A stretch of 64,000 bases of DNA from Symbiodinium natans (GCA_905221605.1 CAJNDS010002149.1:508642-572641); one strand, 5' to 3'; counted from the first letter of the stretch, positions 27,572 through 39,360 are shown. Translations and numbers: made by a program. Notes: generated by a model not told the origin, from the sequence alone.

Positions 27572-28010
27572 ATGGCCCCGCGCGATGGGGACAGAAAGCG
27601 TAAGCTGGAAGACCTGCAGTAACGGGTGGGCGAGCTTGTGGCAAGGGAGGAGGAACAAGGGCAAAGGCTGGACAGGTTGGACCTGGCCGTGGAGAGGGAG
27701 GTGGCTTCCCGTCATCTCAGGGTCGAAGGGTGCAAAGGTGTGGAAGCACTTTTCAAGCAGGTGGAGGATGGGGGCATGGAGCGCGGGCAAATCCGGGCCA
27801 GGGCGAGAGTGCTGGTGGAGGAGGTCCGCGAGGCGGTTGAGTGTCCGGTCAAAGTCCTCAATCGCAAGAGACCGTAGGGCGGCGGCCAGGGCCTTTGGCG
27901 CGATCGAAGGCCAAGGGTTGGTGGACGGTTCCAGCCGGGAAATAAGGGCAGCCTCTCTCCAGTTGGCGTTTGAAGGTGTGCGCAAAGAGCTCAACTGGGT
28001 CCTCTTCATC
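27572..28010 (+). pseudogene. broken coiled-coil ORF
   Basis: From ATG 27572 the frame reads MAPRDGDRKRKLEDLQ, then a TAA (27620), then continues in frame with RVGELVAREEEQGQRLDRL and VLVEEVREAVECPVKVL before a second stop at 27875-27877. The +1 frame resumes with RRAAARAFGAIEGQGLVDG and LQLAFEGVRKELNWVLFIL. So one in-frame stop and one frameshift (about 27860) break a roughly 145-residue acidic/basic coiled-coil protein. It resembles the coiled-coil leaders of repetitive elements, but no domain proves that. Confidence 0.4.
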
Positions 28011-28222
28011 CTGGCGACAGATCTACCCGGACAGGCAACGCGGCCGGGGAAAGGGGAAAGGCAAGGCGTGGGGGGGGGGAGGGCTAGCTTTCGTCGCGTG
28101 TTGAGAGTTTGTAGGGCCTCCCGGGGGATGAGATTTAGGGTTGGGAGGAGGAGGGGGGGGGATGGGGTTGCAGGGTTTCGTCTTTCTTTCCTTTTTGTTG
28201 TCTCGCTTTTTGGGGAAAGGCC

Positions 28223-28525
28223 ATGAGCCGACCCCTACTGGGCGCATTCCAATCGTGAAGCCCCGGTCGATTGGCGTCACCTACGTGGTGACGCCCTTGT
28301 GTTGAGCGAGCTCTTCTTCTTGTTTTCTTTGGACAAGGATTCCTGATTTCGCCCTTTCACCTGCCTCTTAGCCCCTTCGGGGATCCCCGCGCGTTCCTGT
28401 ATGGAGGGCTCCTTCAAGTTTGCAACGCCGCGCCCAACGCGGAGTCTGTGCAACTTGGTTGGCTCTGGGGAATAGGGGCTACATTCGGCGCACTCTTCTT
28501 CTATTTTGATGGGAAACGGAGGTGA
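28223..28525 (+). CDS. small single-pass membrane protein (61 residues), apparently complete
   Basis: Exon 1 (28223-28254) starts with ATG and encodes MSRPLLGAFQ. A GT donor at 28255 and the acceptor CTGCCTCTTAG (ending 28371) bound a 117-bp intron in phase 2. Exon 2 (28372-28525) encodes PFGDPRAFLYGGLL, then a hydrophobic helix LGWLWGIGATFGALFFYF, a basic tail DGKRR and TGA. The hydrophilic N-terminus, C-terminal anchor and short basic tail suggest a tail-anchored or mitochondrial inner-membrane subunit, but no family is recognised. Upstream of the ATG a pyrimidine tract (28175-28210) and AAAG at 28216-28219 could be a trans-splice acceptor for the dinoflagellate spliced leader. It is the only gene here with both ends visible in so short a space. 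Confidence 0.5.
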
Positions 28526-28619
28526 TGTGTCGGTTCTCACCAACAGGCCCGGACTTTACGTGCCCCTCGGGGCAGCTCCCTTCGGGGGGGCTAAGCGTGT
28601 GGGGGGAGGGAGGGAGAGG

Positions 28620-28629
28620 GGGAGAGAGA

Positions 28630-28725
<96 letters not shown>

Positions 28726-28733
28726 AAGAAAGA
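28620..28733. repeat. (GA)n microsatellite
   Basis: About 110 bp of GA dinucleotides with one ACA interruption and an AAAG end, starting about 95 bp after the small membrane-protein gene. Confidence 0.95.
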
Positions 28734-28944
28734 GGGGGTTTTGGGGGATGTGGAAGCGGGACCTTTCGGTCGGGGGGGGGGTGTGGCGAAAGAAACATGT
28801 CCATTGATAGGAGTAAGTGCGTCTGGGATTCGAGCCCCAACGCCTTTTGTAGCGGTCTGCGTAGAAGCCGACTGAAGTAGGAATATGTTTAAAGGGCTGA
28901 AGGCACGGTTAGGGCCATGGAGGGCACGAGCCAAGGAGCATCTA

Positions 28945-29048
28945 CGGCATCAGCCATGGAAGCGTGGTTGTCTTCCCAGCCCCCGCAAGCTTCCGCGTGG
29001 GCGAGGCCCACTTGTATGGCCGCTATGTTGACTTTGGCTCTCTAATTT
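28945..29048 (+). CDS. candidate exon, unassigned
   Basis: One frame reads SIYGISHGSVVVFPAPASF and RVGEAHLYGRYVDFGSL over about 100 bp with natural composition, after an AG near 28940. Boundaries are not certain and no family is recognised. Confidence 0.25.
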
Positions 29049-30459
29049 GTGCTGTTTGTCAAAAATGACAGCGGCCGCTACGACACTGAACGTGGTTCTC
29101 CTCCCTCCGAGCCATGACGGCTGCACCTCCCATTGGCAACTTGTCTTCGCAGCCCACGTATCAACATACATGTCATCACGATGCCGCTGACGACTTCGCA
29201 GTGAATCGTGTCATCTTGAGTGTAGCTATCCACTGGCTTGTGAGTAGTAGTTCTCAGAATCAGGATGCCGTTTCAGGCCCTTGCACTATTTTGTCACAGC
29301 ATCTTGCCCCAAAAGCAACTCGGAGAACTACAGTACTCTTGTCTTGGGACGCTGCATGCAGGATCCCCGTGCATCCGATGCCGAGGCTTGGCGAAGCTCA
29401 ACCCCCCCCCTTACCCCCGCCCAACACAAAAAGAAGGGTTTTTTCCAGGTCTTTGGGAGGGTCTGGTTGAGCTTCAGCTTTCTTCCCTCGAGCTGTCAGA
29501 GTTTCACATCAAAAACATTCAGTACGTTTCAGAGCAAGGCCTCCTTAAAATTTGTAAAATTTGAAACAAGAGGCCAGCCTTAAGCCAAGAGGCCAGGCCT
29601 TTGAAATCCCGAGCCAGGTTGCCAGGACATTAAATGTAGGGGCCCAAACAGTGCTATTGTGGCTGGCTCGTGGACCACCCCGCTTGCCCGGATTGGGATT
29701 GGCTGGGATCGCCGGTTTTTCGGAGGGGAGGGCGTGCCTTGCGTAGCTTGAGACCTGGCGCTAAAGCCAACAGAACGGGGCCGACCCTTCAAACCAAAGT
29801 CTCGTCGCTGGGTCAAGCTTGTCGATACGGGGGCCCCTCGAGGGTACCCTCCCCAGAAGCCCTCTGAGACCCCCCGTAGAAACTCCGACAGGCGACGCAC
29901 AGCTGGCAGTTGTGCCGAGTGCCATGGCTTTACAGATGTGCTGGTAGGGCTTAGGGCCTAGGGGTCCAGGGTGTTTGGGTGTTAAGGTTCTGTGTTTTTC
30001 GGTTTTGGGAGTTCTGCTCTCTGGTGCTACGGTTCTTCGAGTCGTCTTCCCTCGCGCCCCCACCGACACCACCAGAAACCTCCATGACCGCTCCACCAAA
30101 CAGCTCAGCCACTTATAAATCCTGAACTGACAGGTGCCCACCGATGAGTTCGAGTCGGTCACGTCTCGGTGCCATCCTTGGAATTCGGTCCGCTCATGCT
30201 TGGGGCTGCTGTTCTGAAAGAAAGAGGCACACCAGCAAAAAGTCGGGACCTTCCATGAAATGGAACGCTTCAGAGGGACAGGCTCGGAACTTCGAGGGTG
30301 CCCTGTGCATCGCTTGCCAGGTTCCACAGGCAAGCGAGGCAAGCGGTGGCACAGTTGCGCGTGCGGCGCGCGACTCGAGACAAAGGTGCATGCAGCAAGT
30401 TCACGTGAGGGAACCCCCTAGAATCATGATATCTGGTTCCTTATATGACAGATGACTTC
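29049..30459. other. no gene recognised
   Basis: Open stretches at 29114-29470, 29561-29867 and 30144-30455 lack motifs and conflict with equally open frames on the other strand. Confidence 0.4.
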
Positions 30460-31040
30460 CCAAATCAAAAGAAAGTTGAAAAGTCAAAAAGAAGTCGGCT
30501 GGGAATTCCCGGGGAGCGGAAAATCGAAAAAACAAGCAAAAACATCGAAAACATCGAAATAACAAAACAACAAAACACAATCGAAAAAAAGTAGGGTGGA
30601 GTTTCCGGGGTGACAAACATCAAAACACAAATCAAAACGAAATCGAAAAGAAGGTAGGCTGGACGTCCCCACGCAGTGCCAAAAAATAAGTTAAAGCTGT
30701 AGCCTGGAATCCGCGGGGCGGCGGGGTGGGGGGCAAATCCGGGCCTGCAGGAATTCCAGTCCATTTGGATTTTTGTAATTATTAATGTTATGTGTTTTTT
30801 GTTTGTTGTTTTATTCGTTTTCGGGCCGCGGGCATTCCAGCCTCCCTTATTTGTATGTTTTGTCGTTTTTTTCCGCAACCCCGAAACTTCCAGCTTGTTT
30901 TTGAGTTGATGTTTATTTGATATTTTTCTTCGTTTTTTTGATTTTTATCTGATCTGTTTTCTTTTTTTGGTGCCTATTTTTTATTTTAATTTTGATTTGT
31001 TTTTGATTTTTTCGGTTTTACTTATTTTTGTTAAACTTGC
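30460..31040. repeat. A-rich/T-rich strand-switch inverted repeat with seven boxes
   Basis: The left half (30460-30715) is A-rich on the + strand and carries four boxes of the type GGCTGGAATTCCCGGGG (near 30497, 30594, 30657 and 30703). The right half (30740-31030) is T-rich and carries three boxes in reverse orientation (near 30750, 30828 and 30880, e.g. CCGCGGGCATTCCAGCC). The switch is at about 30740. The whole is an imperfect palindrome of about 570 bp with spaced GC-rich boxes. No coding sense is seen. Confidence 0.65.
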
Positions 31041-32496
31041 AGCCATATGTGTCTTATACAGGAATTAACTAATTATCATAACCCTAGAACCCTAAACTAA
31101 CAGGTTGTGGCTTCTGGCCCCCTCGGTCTTTCAAAGTGTGAGATGAGTTTCTCGAAGTCCTTCTTGAGGTTTTTGGGGTTGGGGGTGTTTTAGGTCTTTT
31201 TGGGTTGTTGGGTCTTTTTCGGGAGAGCTCATGATCATCCGAGGCTCCGAACACCAGTAGCCGTCGCGAGAGGTAGCTTGCGAGGGGTATGGGACTGCTG
31301 TTGACAGCGACAGCTTGCGAACACATCCGTGGCCGTTTGTCTCCTCAGCACGGTCTGATACACAAATGTTGAGACAGTGGCATGATGACCCATGTCTTAT
31401 ATCGCAGCCAGAAGCCATCATACCCCGAGCACCACTACCTCGCACTTTGTAGCACCCTGCAGCCTCAAAGCCCCCATTTTTTTTGCACACTTAGAGCATG
31501 CGCCCCCTATGGCGCGCCTTGATTCGACTGTGATGTCGTTGCAGGCCGTCTCGCCCTCACACCCCCAAACGAATCCCTCCGGATCCCTTTCCTTCCCTCT
31601 GTGGTGACGACAGGAAAAACGCTTGATTCTATCTGAGCTCTCTTGCTCGCGGGATCTCGTGTGGTGTGAGTTTCCAGGAGATCATATTATTTGGTTTTGG
31701 TTCTGGGGTGTTTGGCTGCAGCCTGTGATTCAGGCGGTCTGTTGCTCAAGCCCCCATTCTTATTTCAGGCCCCTTTGTTTGTGGGGAGCCACCTACACAG
31801 GGGGCCCAGAGGCATCAACCCATGACACCAACAATCACTGAACCTAGTTTGTGTTTTCTCGTGTGAGGCCACCCATGTGGAGCATGCATAGAACGAGGCG
31901 GGCACAAAGCCGCTGGGGCTCTGCCGCAACCATGCAAGAGTTGGAGCCATGCTAAGCAGCATTGTCAGACTTGGCACTCGATTGCCATTGCAATGGATGG
32001 CAGGCCGGTAGTGCCGCAAGATGATTAATTTCTTCGGCTGGAATGGAGGCTGGGACCACGATTCAGAGCTCAGTGTTGTGCATCTGGCTCCGTTTACGCT
32101 TTAGTGATTGCTTCTGGCCCCAGGGACGACAGCGCCCTCGAAAGTCAGGCAGGGCCCTTGTCAGAGTCTGCAGATGCATGTATTTCCCAAAGCAGGTGTA
32201 CCCCCTCAATGCACCCCCCAACATGCTATTAATCCTTACTGTAGGAACCCCAGCGCGCAGCTCCACATGCCGAGGCCTCCGAGCCCCGATGATGCTGAGG
32301 TTGACACGGGACTCAGAATCACGCTTTCAGACGTGACTGCAGCTGGAGAAGGGTAGAATTTTGCTACAAACTCTCAATCCCTGATCAGCCCCCTGTCTTT
32401 GGTTGCTGGTGGAGAGGTCTCAACCCAAAGTCCTAGAGCCCAAAGTCCTAGAGCTCCCCTAGACCCCCCCCCCAGTCACTCTCCCCGCTTCGGGAG
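31041..32496. other. no gene recognised; GA repeat downstream
   Basis: Only short open frames are present, without motifs. A (GA)n tract of about 26 bp follows at 32577-32603. Confidence 0.4.
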
Positions 32497-32549
32497 GCCA
32501 GAGCGCTTCAAGGGGAGCTCGTGGAGCTGTGCCAGGAGAGGGCGCTCAC
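32497..32549 (+). CDS. candidate exon, coiled-coil-like
   Basis: After CGGGAG the frame reads ARALQGELVELCQERAL and meets GTGGGG, a possible donor in phase 2. It is short and heptad-like, and isolated. Confidence 0.25.
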
Positions 32550-32572
32550 GTGGGGTTACCATGTGTGCACGA

Positions 32573-32611
<39 letters not shown>

Positions 32612-35600
32612 CCTCTAAGAATTTAGCCTCCCGCTCGTCCGTTTTACCTTGCGTCAGCTCCGTGTCCCTTGGCTTCACTTGGATGAATGCTCATCATTGA
32701 CTTTGTTGAATGAGAGACTAGTTTTTCGATTCTCCCCAGCTCAGTTCAATAGTTGACATAATGTCGCTTAGTGTCGCTCGGTTTACGAACCTGATACACA
32801 CATATGTATATACATATATACATATATGTATATACACATATATATGCATGTTTATACATAATCATACATAGCCACACACAGATATACACATGGATTGTGG
32901 CCCTCCACCTTCCTAAGGTATGCGCCGGAAGCCGAAAAGCACAGAAGCGACAGAAGTTTTGGCCCAGAAGCCCCAAGAGGCCCAAAAGCCGTCAATGGCA
33001 GCAAGAGAAGCTCCAAAAAAAGGTGCAAGGCATTCGGGGTTCAGGGTTTGCAGTGTTTGTACAAAGTTTTGCAGGGTTTTGCAGTTTTACAGGTTTTGAG
33101 GGAGCCGAGGAAAGCTTGCGGGGTGAGATGTCAGGAAGGCACGGGGGGAGTCGCCCTGAGCGAAAGAGTGGTGCTCCGCTGCACAGCGCACAAGCCCTAA
33201 ACACGAAACTCCTGAGCCGCCCAAGTCGCCGGAGGACTTACACTGCCGTCCTTTCATGCGAGATTTCTGCACGGTTCTCCAGAAGTTTGGCCAGGCCACG
33301 CCGACTATGGGGTTGGGTTTAGGGCTTAGGGCTTAGGGTTTAAGGCTTAGGGTTCAGCATCTCATGTCCAAGCATTCACGAGTCACCTGCCTGCCCAAAA
33401 ACCCCAAAACATTAAGTAAATTAATCGTGTCGATCATGGTTCCGGGTTGAGGCCCGATTCTGTTTCCGGGTTCCCTAAACCCTGAACCTGAACCATAATC
33501 GTGTCGATCCTGGTTCCGGGTAGAGGCCCTGAACCGTCGATTCTGGTTCCGATTATGCACTAACCCCGAAACCATAATCGCACGGAAAAGGGATTGGGAT
33601 TTAGATTTTTTTATATGTACACATATACACATATACGGTAGTGTCAGGGTATGACCAGGTTCCGCACCCTAATCTTGAGCAGCATGGAGTCGAGAGCCTC
33701 GCTGTTCTGGAGCCCCTGGGATTCTTTGCTTAGAAATCCCATGCTTTTTTTTGCGTTCAAACAGCTCCAGATCCAGCACCCTGAGCCGAAACCGGGAGCC
33801 CAGAATGCAACTCATGCGGGCAAGACCACCACAAGCCCTTGTTTGCTGAAATCAAGAAGAAAGAGTTGTTCAGGTTTTGACCCTGCCGGCTGTGCCCGAA
33901 GAGGCTCGCAAGGCAGGGATGGTTGTTTTGCTGAGGGCCTGGGCCTGCGCTTTGATGTCAGTCGACGCTGTCGTGATGTTTGCAGGAATGGCTGTTGATC
34001 TCGTCGCAGCTGTATTTCTTCTCTTTCGGCACCTTTGCGGCTCTGCATCGTCGGGGAGGGAAGTGCGATTGGAACAGAGTCTGACGGACAAGGCGTGGGC
34101 GAATCAGGAAATCGATGATGCGCATGATGCTCGCTTTTCCGGATTGGCCACACAGCACGGACCCTGGCGAAATAGGTCACAGCGAGCTTCGCAAGTGCGA
34201 GGCGGTCTCAACGACTCCGATGCTCATGATGCTCACTTTTCCGGATCTGCACGTGCTGGTATGTTGATTTTGATGTCAAGATGCAACAGTTGCTTGTCGC
34301 GATTACAAGCCGCGCTTAGCTGCCTCTACTACTCCCAAACTCCTGAATGCTGGCTGCTCCTGGGTCAGTTGGAGGATGAGTAGCCGTCCCCAGATTCCGG
34401 CTCAAGTTCTTTAGCCAGGCTCAATCACTGGGTTCACGGCTGCTCCACGGCTGCTCGGAACCTGAAATCCAACTCTCATGAATCCAACTCAACTCAGCCT
34501 CGAGGCGGCCCGCGTGGCCATCGACTTCTTGAGGCCGTATGCAGATGTGGAGAGGACGAGCTGGCATCCGAAGGGCTGTCTCTAAAGCGCTTAAAAAACA
34601 TGGGGGACATCTCAGATATCTTCCCCTGGAGAGGAGCCTGGAGTTCTTCTTGTCCAACCACACGGAAGAGGCCCTGGAGAAGCAAAACATGCTAAGTCTC
34701 GTCGAATCCTCTGCGTCCCAACCTGGGCTGCTTGTTTTTTGCCCTAAATATTGCGATATTGTGAGAACACAAACACAGTACAACACCAAAACTCAATGTT
34801 TATCTTAATATAGGATGATGAGAAGAATATGATAGTTATAGAGTACATCACATGGTAACCGCGTCCCCCCCAAACCCTCCCCAAAACCCCCTCTCTCAGC
34901 CCCTGAGCCCCAGCTCCGCGCACTGCTCGGTCTGCTCAGGGCCTCGTCCGCCGCTTTGGCCAGGCCGTTCAGCGCGGCCTCGCTGCGGCGCAGTCGTAGT
35001 CTCGGCAGAAGTGTTTTGGGGGTTGTTGGGGGTTCTGGGGTTCGGTTCTTTGGGTGCGGTGTGTTTTGGTCCGAGAAGGGTTTGGAGTTTTTCACGGGGC
35101 TTCATAGGGTGTGAGGTTCCCGAGCAAACACCCTCACAAAGAGCTGGAAGAGACCCCTCTTGCAACTCCAAGACTTGGGGTTTTTTGCTCTTGACATCCC
35201 CTGATCCTCCTCCTCCCCCAAACCCTGAGCCTTCAACCCTGAAGCCCCAAAACCTTAGGAGACTCCCAACCTGCTTAAATCAAGAGAGTATTCCTTGAAC
35301 CAGAGCTGGATCTCTTTTAGAGTTGCAGGAATCTCCCACCGATCACATTTGGATCCCTACTACAAGTCAATGACGATTCCTGAAACCATAAACCATATCA
35401 GGATCCTTATGAGCATCTCAGGAATATTCCTTCAAATCATATTTGGATCCGCTTTAGATTTTAACAAGAGTTTCCTTCGTGACGGGGGTTGGGGAGTTCG
35501 GTCCAAGGTCCGAAGGCGTCCAGGCGCCTGGGTTTGGGGCGCGTGCGGCTTCGACTTTCGCTGTGCGCTTCAAGCTGAAAGTGGGCCTTGAGTTTTTTTC

Positions 35601-35750
35601 GTTTTTTTTTGTTAAGGGGGTTGGAGGGTGTTTAGGGCTAACTAGAGTCCCCCCGAATTAACAGCTGACCCCTTATGCTATTATTCTTGCAGTGCCGCAG
35701 TGCTTTGTGCTAGGGTCCAAGAGTCCAGGCTTGGGAGTTGATTGCCGCAG
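32550..35750. other. no gene recognised; TA-rich patches and dispersed repeat words
   Basis: A TATA/CATA-rich patch lies at 32796-32890. TTTAGGG-type words occur at 33315-33357. The words GATGATGCGCATGATGCTCG (34115) and GATGCTCATGATGCTCAC (34219) resemble the core of the 113-bp satellite at the right end of the window. Similar words occur near 16246 and 16290. A 168-codon frame at 33877-34383 has hydrophobic stretches but starts at TTG and is not supported. Confidence 0.4.
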
Positions 35751-36331
35751 GACCTGGGGCCGGAACTGCTCCAGCAGCGAACCCAGCAAGCAACACAGGC
35801 TAAGTCGCTAAGTTGGGGCTCCTATTGAAAGTTGGCCCCTAAATTGGCAAGGAAGCCCCCGAAGCTTGCTCTATACATAGGGTGGCTTTCCCAAAGCCCA
35901 AAGCTCTCCTCTGCGATAACTAATGGGCCCGAAACAGGGCTGTACCTGTTGATGAGGGGCTTCCTGCCAACTGAGAAGTGTGCGCTGCACCCTTTCAGGC
36001 CCTGGAGGGGACAAAGGTAGTCCATCGTGTTCATGGGACCCCATGCCGCTCCCCAAAGATGCTAGCCCGAGCATAGCTACAGTGCCCTCCGAAGAGTTTT
36101 AGGATTTAGATGGATTTAGGTTTGGCTGTTGAACGTTGGACGAGGTGCCCCCTCTTGGCCCTTTCGATGTCTTGAGTGGCTGCCTAGGTCTTGGCAAGAT
36201 GCTGTAGACAGACTCGAACAGAAGTGCCATGAGGCGTGGAATATTTTAGCGGAGAGTCCAGGGCATGAAAATCAGCTCAACAGCTTCAAGGGCTCTCCAG
36301 TGGCACGATTTCCTAACCTCGTCTCTGTCCG

Positions 36332-36382
<51 letters not shown>

Positions 36383-36819
36383 ATTCGTGTGGGAGGACCT
36401 CAATGGCCCTTGTGCAGTGGGTGTCGTAGCGCTTCTGCACCTTTGCTCGCAGCTTGCTCTCTGAGCCTGAGACTGACACATTGGACACATTGTGGTTGAT
36501 CAAAATGTGGGGCCTTTTGGGGGTCCATTGGAGCATAATTCCTGCCAGTTCTAAAGAAAAGGCACCTTTATTTCTGCCCGCCCATCCCTTCAGATCTTCG
36601 AGCTGCACTTCTACTCTGTGTTCCTGGAGGTCAAGGTGGAGCAGTGCCAAGTAGCTTGGGCTTTTGGGCTTGGGTTGAGGCGGCTTTAGCATCCCACCGA
36701 GGGAAGGGTGGTCATTCAGGGTGTATTCCTCCCAGGGCGATCGCGCGCTGCTTGACCAGACCTTCCGCTCACTGGGCGGCCAGCTGCAACTGTCCCGTGG
36801 GCCGGCCGGCCCAGTGTGA
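35751..36819 (+). CDS. unrecognised five-exon gene, 3' part
   Basis: Exons 35751-35798, 35938-35998, 36188-36299, 36594-36635 and 36736-36819 chain in matching phase to a TGA at 36817-36819 (114 codons). Peptide landmarks are AANPASNTG, LYLLMRGFLPTEKCALHPF, SWQDAVDRLEQKCHEAWNIL, IFELHFYSVFLEVK and GDRALLDQTFRSLGGQLQL. Introns 1 and 2 have GC donors (35799 and 35999) and acceptors of the CAG/CTAG type. Intron 3 uses GT and contains a (GT)n array. Intron 4 uses GT, and a second donor 15 bp later (36651) would also keep frame. The acceptor of exon 4 follows a clear pyrimidine tract. No family is recognised. The 5' end is not found. Confidence 0.5.
36335..36371. repeat. (GT)n microsatellite
   Basis: About 18 GT/GC dinucleotides, inside intron 3 of the unrecognised gene, just after its donor. 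Confidence 0.95.
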
Positions 36820-37489
36820 GGGATGTGGGTTCCGGAGCCCAAAATTTCGCAGCCCTAAACCCTAAACTGCCGAAGCCCAAACTCCCTGGCCAGCCCCAAC
36901 ACCCCCCCTCCCACCCCCCGACGAATACCAAAACATATAATGCGTAAACAACACGCGGAGCAAAGAGAAGCGAGCTCTGGACCAGGTCTCTTCTAACCTG
37001 CCTCGAGCGAACCAGGCCCATCATCTCTTTGGCGAAGGGGGTCTTGGGGGTTTCGGGGTCTGGGGGTTAAAGGGTTTAGGGCGGTACCCCTGATTTAAAC
37101 CTAAATACGATCCTTCTCATCAGAGCACGTACAACTAGAGAACACACCATCTCTCTGACGAATGGGGTTTTGGTTGAAGGCTTAGGCGGTTTTCGGGGGA
37201 GAGTGGAGGAGTGGCTATCTATATTTTATTATCGTTGCCCCCACCCAAAGCCATGAATCGCGAAGACCCGCCCCGCCCCCACCCCCCCCCCAAACAAAAA
37301 AAAAAACAACAATAACACCAAACAAACAGCGACCCTTTCGAATCACCAAAAGCCCAACCCCTGAGCCGGAACCGAGTGGAAGGCCATGGGCCGAGGTGGC
37401 CCTGAAGGCTCCTGGACCTTCACTCGAGACGGGATCTCTTGTTATGTGTCTGTTGGTCTGTTGTAATTACAATCTGTTGGTGTGTTGTA

Positions 37490-37520
<31 letters not shown>

Positions 37521-37834
37521 ATATATATATATATATATGCTACCCCCCCCCCGGGTTATCCACGCTTTTTTGTGGTTATCCACGCTTTTTGTGGTTATCC
37601 ACGCTTTTTGTGGTTGCGAGCCAATTAGATCGTTCACGGGCCGCGGTGACCCCTGAACTCCCCCCCCTCCTCCAATAGCCCAATCCCCTACATAACGTAA
37701 ATGCATGCAATCCTTGAGATGTCGAGTCCTCTCCATCTGTCCAAACACTGGGCGCAGCGACCTTCTCCCCTCCCCTCCCTTCCGCTCCGCTGCGCTCCCT
37801 GTTTTTTTGCAAAGGCTTTTTTTCAGGGCTAAAT
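36820..37834. other. no gene; (TA)n tract and short direct repeats
   Basis: A (TA)n tract lies at 37490-37540. It is followed by three direct copies of GGTTATCCACGCTTTTTG-type sequence (about 37553-37615). Confidence 0.7.
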
Positions 37835-38840
37835 CTCTAAACCCCTTATCGGTTCAGGTTTAAGTCTTATAAAAAGAGAGGCACCGAAACCCTATAGGGT
37901 TTAGGGCTTAAAGCCGATAGGGTTTAGGGTTAAACCTGAACCTGAACCTTTAGATCCATAGGGTTTCAAGGTTAAGCAATTAAACCCTTAACCTTTAATC
38001 CTATACGGTTATTAGGTTTGAAGATTTTAGGATCTAGGTATTTAAACCTAAGCCTATAGAGTTTAAACCTTAAGGGTTTACGGTTTAGGCATCTAAACCT
38101 GCACCCTTTAGGGTCAGAACCCTGAAAGCCTATAGGGCTATACAAGGCTGAAAAGTTTTAACCGCATAGGCGCCGAAGGTATACATGCCCAGACCTTAGG
38201 TTTTCAAACCTTTAAATCCCATAAAGTCTAAAGTTTTAGGGTTTTTCAAGGTATCTCTAAAGCCCTCACGGGGTTAGCCTGATAGGGTTTAAACCCTATA
38301 GGCCTATAGGGTTCAACAGTTTGGGGCTTTAGGTTTAGGCATTGCCTGTAGGATTAGAGCCTGAAAAACCCTATCAGGCTTGAGGCTTTTTTCCCTAAAC
38401 CTAAAACCCACATGGTTATGCCTCTGTTTTTTAGGGCTTGGTGGAAATGCAAAGAATAAGCAGAATAAGTGCCCACACCATGTATCGGGTTCAAAAGTTT
38501 AGGGGTCTTAAAGGTTTATAAGCCCATGGAGATAAACCGTAAGGGCTTACGGCTTAGGCATTTGAATCTAAATCCCAAGCCCTTTTGGGTCAGAACCCTG
38601 AAAGCCTATGGGGCTCTAAAAGCCTCAAAGGTTGTAGCCCTATAGGCTCTGAAGGTATACATGCCCAGACCTTAGTCTTTTAAACCTTTAAAACCCAAAA
38701 ATGTTATCTCTAAAGCCCTCACGGGGTTAGCCCGATAGGGTTTAAACCCTATAGGCCTATAGGGTTCACATGTTTATGGTTTAAGGTTGAGGTATTACCT
38801 ATAGGATGAGAACCTTATAACCCTGTGTACGACTCACCTT
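37835..38840. repeat. decayed telomere-like/palindromic tract with an internal duplication
   Basis: About 1 kb of GGTTTAGGG, AAACCCTA and the palindrome CCTATAGG in mixed orientation. Two diverged halves align. TATACATGCCCAGACCTTAG recurs at 38180 and 38656 (476 bp apart), and AGCCCTCACGGGGTTAGCC recurs at 38261 and 38714 (453 bp apart). It is non-coding. Confidence 0.75.
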
Positions 38841-39360
38841 TACGTACTATTTGATGTTTCTCTTTCCCCTGTTAAAGCTTCAAGGATTTTAAAGAATTTA
38901 CAAAGACCCTTCAATTCTTGAAAACCCTGTAAACTCCTTAAAATATTGAGAGGCCTCTGGCTTTCAACATTTTAAGGATGTTAAGGAATGTAAAAGGCCA
39001 CTTAGATACTTTAAAATCCGTAAAATCTTGAAAAATAATTTCTTTTGGGAAATGCCCGGCCCTTTTGATTTTTTAACAATCCGTACATTCCTTCCAATCC
39101 TTGAAATTTTGAAACAAAATAGGTATTTTGGGAAACGGCCCGGCCCATTTAAATAGTCTAATTATGGTTTCAGCACATTTAGGACTGCAGCCTTCCAATC
39201 TCTAGATCCCTCAAGGGTTTTAGGGTTCTGACCCTGAAGGGTTTCGGGTAATTCTTAAAGCTTGGACCCTATAGGGCTAAACCCTATAGAGGTAACCCCG
39301 TCAGGGGATTAGAGATAATCTCCGAAAAGCCCTAAGGCTTTGGATTGAACTTCAAACTCG

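Noticed and set aside
28479-28934. Ser/Leu-rich and Arg/Glu-rich ORFs
   Set aside because: Translation of the (GA)n microsatellite.
33877-34383. 168-codon frame with hydrophobic stretches
   Set aside because: It starts at TTG, contains the dispersed GATGATGC words and has no motif. The other strand and frames are also open.
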